The translations under genes and the position numbers were made by a program. From Emticicia sp. CRIBPO (GTDB lineage: Bacteria; Bacteroidota; Bacteroidia; Cytophagales; Spirosomataceae), in assembly GCF_009905725.1 (NCBI RefSeq), contig NZ_JAAAKV010000003.1, positions 1 to 64,000 on the forward strand: DNA of 64,000 nt. Reading direction: 5' to 3'. Shown here piece by piece: positions 62,898 through 64,000 of the stretch. The number at the start of each line of letters is the position of its first letter. Within the stretch, counting starts at the first letter, position 1. The notes beneath the pieces were generated by a model. That model was not told the origin of the DNA. It made no database searches and saw only the letters and a list, made by a program, of their open reading frames with translations.

Positions 62898-64000
62898 TTA
62901 TGCCTGAGGTTTGTAAGCTCCGCTCTTTAATTTTTCGTTTACTTTTTCGAAGCAATTCATGGTATATTCCACATCTTCAAGCGTATGGGCGGCTGTAGGG
63001 ATAATTCTCAGGAGAATAACACCTTTCGGAACCACCGGATACACAATGATAGAACAGAAAACACCCATGTTCTCACGCATGTCCCTGATGAGGTTGGTGA
63101 CCGTCGGTAAATCATAGTCTCCCTGAAGGAATACCGGCGTGACCGGCGACTCTGTATTTCCGATATCAAAACCTCTTGCCCGGAAACCCGACTGTAGGGC
63201 ATGAACGATCTTCCAAAGGTTTTCTTTCAGTTCCGGCTGTCTTTTGATGATTTCCAGACGCTTCATCCCGCCTATTACAAACGGCATAGGCAAAGCTTTG
63301 GCGTAGGTCTGAGATCTCATGTTGTATTTAAGATACATGATGATGTCTTTCTTAGCTGCGATAAAGGCTCCGATCATTGCCATTGATTTGGCGAAAGTCG
63401 AGAAGTGAAGGTCAACGGCATCCTGAACACCGAAGTATTCCGGAACACCCGAACCTGTTTCTCCCATCGTACCGAAACCATGGGCGTCATCCACCAGTAA
63501 TCTGAAATTGTATTTTTTCTTGAGTTCTGCAATCTTATCCAGGCTTCCGACAGCACCCGACATTCCGAAGACCCCTTCAGTAATGACCATGATACCCCCG
63601 TTTTGTTCTTCAGCCAGTTTGGTGGCACGGATCAGGTTTTTTTCAAGGCTGTCCATGTCGTTATGTTTGAAGGTATAAGTTTTACCTCCTTTGGCCCTGT
63701 GAAGCCTCACACCGTCGATCAGACAGGCATGGCTCTCGGCGTCATAAACTATGACATCCTTAGCGTCTACCATGGCTTCGATGGCTGACATCACGCCCTG
63801 GTATCCGTAGTTTAGAAGGAAGGCATCTTCCTGCCCGACAAATTCGGCCAGTTGTCTTTCAAATTCCTCATGAAGGTCCGTATTCCCGGTCATCATCCTG
63901 GCACCCATAGGATAGGCCAGCCCGAACTCTGCGGCCGCGGCTGCGTCCGTTTCTCTTACTTCAGGGTGCGTGGCAATACCCAGGTAGTTATTAAGAGACC
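62898..64000 (-). CDS. Alpha-oxoamine synthase (KBL/SPT-type PLP enzyme), N-terminus cut by window
   Basis: The minus-strand frame is open to the window edge, and 367 codons are present. It begins inside SLNNYLGIATHPEVRE, which is the early fold-type I segment, so about 30-60 residues are probably missing. The visible core includes GARMMTGNTDLHEEFE, DDAHGFGTMGETGSG and TFAKSMAMIGAF with the Schiff-base Lys. The closest relatives in memory are the Bacteroidota serine palmitoyltransferase/8-amino-7-oxononanoate synthase group, which join an amino acid to an acyl-CoA. SPT is the favoured reading, but KBL and BioF cannot be excluded. Confidence 0.85.
   Translation of the reverse strand, partial: SLNNYLGIATHPEVRETDAAAAAEFGLAYPMGARMMTGNTDLHEEFERQLAEFVGQEDAFLLNYGYQGVMSAIEAMVDAKDVIVYDAESHACLIDGVRLHRAKGGKTYTFKHNDMDSLEKNLIRATKLAEEQNGGIMVITEGVFGMSGAVGSLDKIAELKKKYNFRLLVDDAHGFGTMGETGSGVPEYFGVQDAVDLHFSTFAKSMAMIGAFIAAKKDIIMYLKYNMRSQTYAKALPMPFVIGGMKRLEIIKRQPELKENLWKIVHALQSGFRARGFDIGNTESPVTPVFLQGDYDLPTVTNLIRDMRENMGVFCSIIVYPVVPKGVILLRIIPTAAHTLEDVEYTMNCFEKVNEKLKSGAYKPQA

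Noticed and set aside
1-64000. CRISPR arrays, intact insertion sequences, prophage genes, rRNA and tRNA genes
   Set aside because: None could be recognised on either strand. The regular repeats at 1-900 are protein-coding.

Overview
The window looks like a chromosomal segment of a Bacteroidota bacterium, most likely of the class Cytophagia. The evidence is the type IX secretion (T9SS) genes, a substrate with a T9SS sorting domain, SusC/TonB-receptor-type proteins, BlaR1-like M56 peptidases carrying TonB C-terminal domains, the bacillithiol deacetylase BshB1, an Hc1-type histone H1-like protein, and many TAnnTTTG promoter -7 boxes placed just upstream of genes. The genus cannot be settled from the sequence alone. 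No rRNA, tRNA, CRISPR array, phage or intact insertion sequence was seen.

Layout. 1-7746 (minus) is the N-terminal 2,582 codons of a giant secreted adhesin-like protein. It has a signal peptide, two jelly-roll-like domains, a PA14-like domain and many Ig/PKD-like repeats, and it ends at the window edge in near-identical 93-residue tandem repeats. 8050-10967 (minus) holds porQ, a beta-barrel-like protein and two LVIVD-repeat lipoproteins. 11321-16371 (minus) holds bshB1, an M23/LysM peptidase, trxB and a PorE-like OmpA protein. 16749-26812 is mostly plus-strand: a T9SS-sorted CotH protein, a TatD hydrolase with tcdA, hslU, a three-gene MpaB-like oxygenase / TetR-like / ABC1-kinase cassette, a class V aminotransferase and MarC. 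27086-29698 (minus) is a class A PBP, followed by an ABC exporter pair (29901-32177).

32247-37200 (minus) is a BlaI-type repressor followed by three consecutive BlaR1-like M56 peptidases that grow in size and domain content. A palindrome inside their predicted promoter is a good candidate BlaI operator. 38963-40009 holds an unknown 121-aa protein and a 2H phosphoesterase (2'-5' RNA ligase-like). 40316-50719 (plus) is a LytS/LytTR two-component pair, a tripartite RND efflux system (lipoprotein adaptor, pump, outer-membrane factor) and a TonB-dependent-receptor-like protein. At 50822 there is a 33-codon membrane-peptide ORF with its own promoter and terminator.

51092-54650 holds an AraC-type regulator, a secreted HExxH protein, a DUF6454-like protein and a metallophosphoesterase. 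54967-64000 holds purL, a POT peptide transporter, a SUI1/YciH factor, a diacylglycerol/long-chain-base kinase-like protein, an NTF2-like protein, a MaoC hydratase, a 59-aa Hc1 histone-like protein and a window-truncated alpha-oxoamine synthase (KBL/SPT type).

Themes are envelope biogenesis and surface secretion (T9SS, PBP, M23, OmpA), envelope or antibiotic sensing (BlaI/BlaR1 array, LytTR, RND) and housekeeping metabolism. The items most worth following up are the triple BlaR1 array with its operator, the 33-aa peptide, and the MpaB/TetR/ABC1 cassette.
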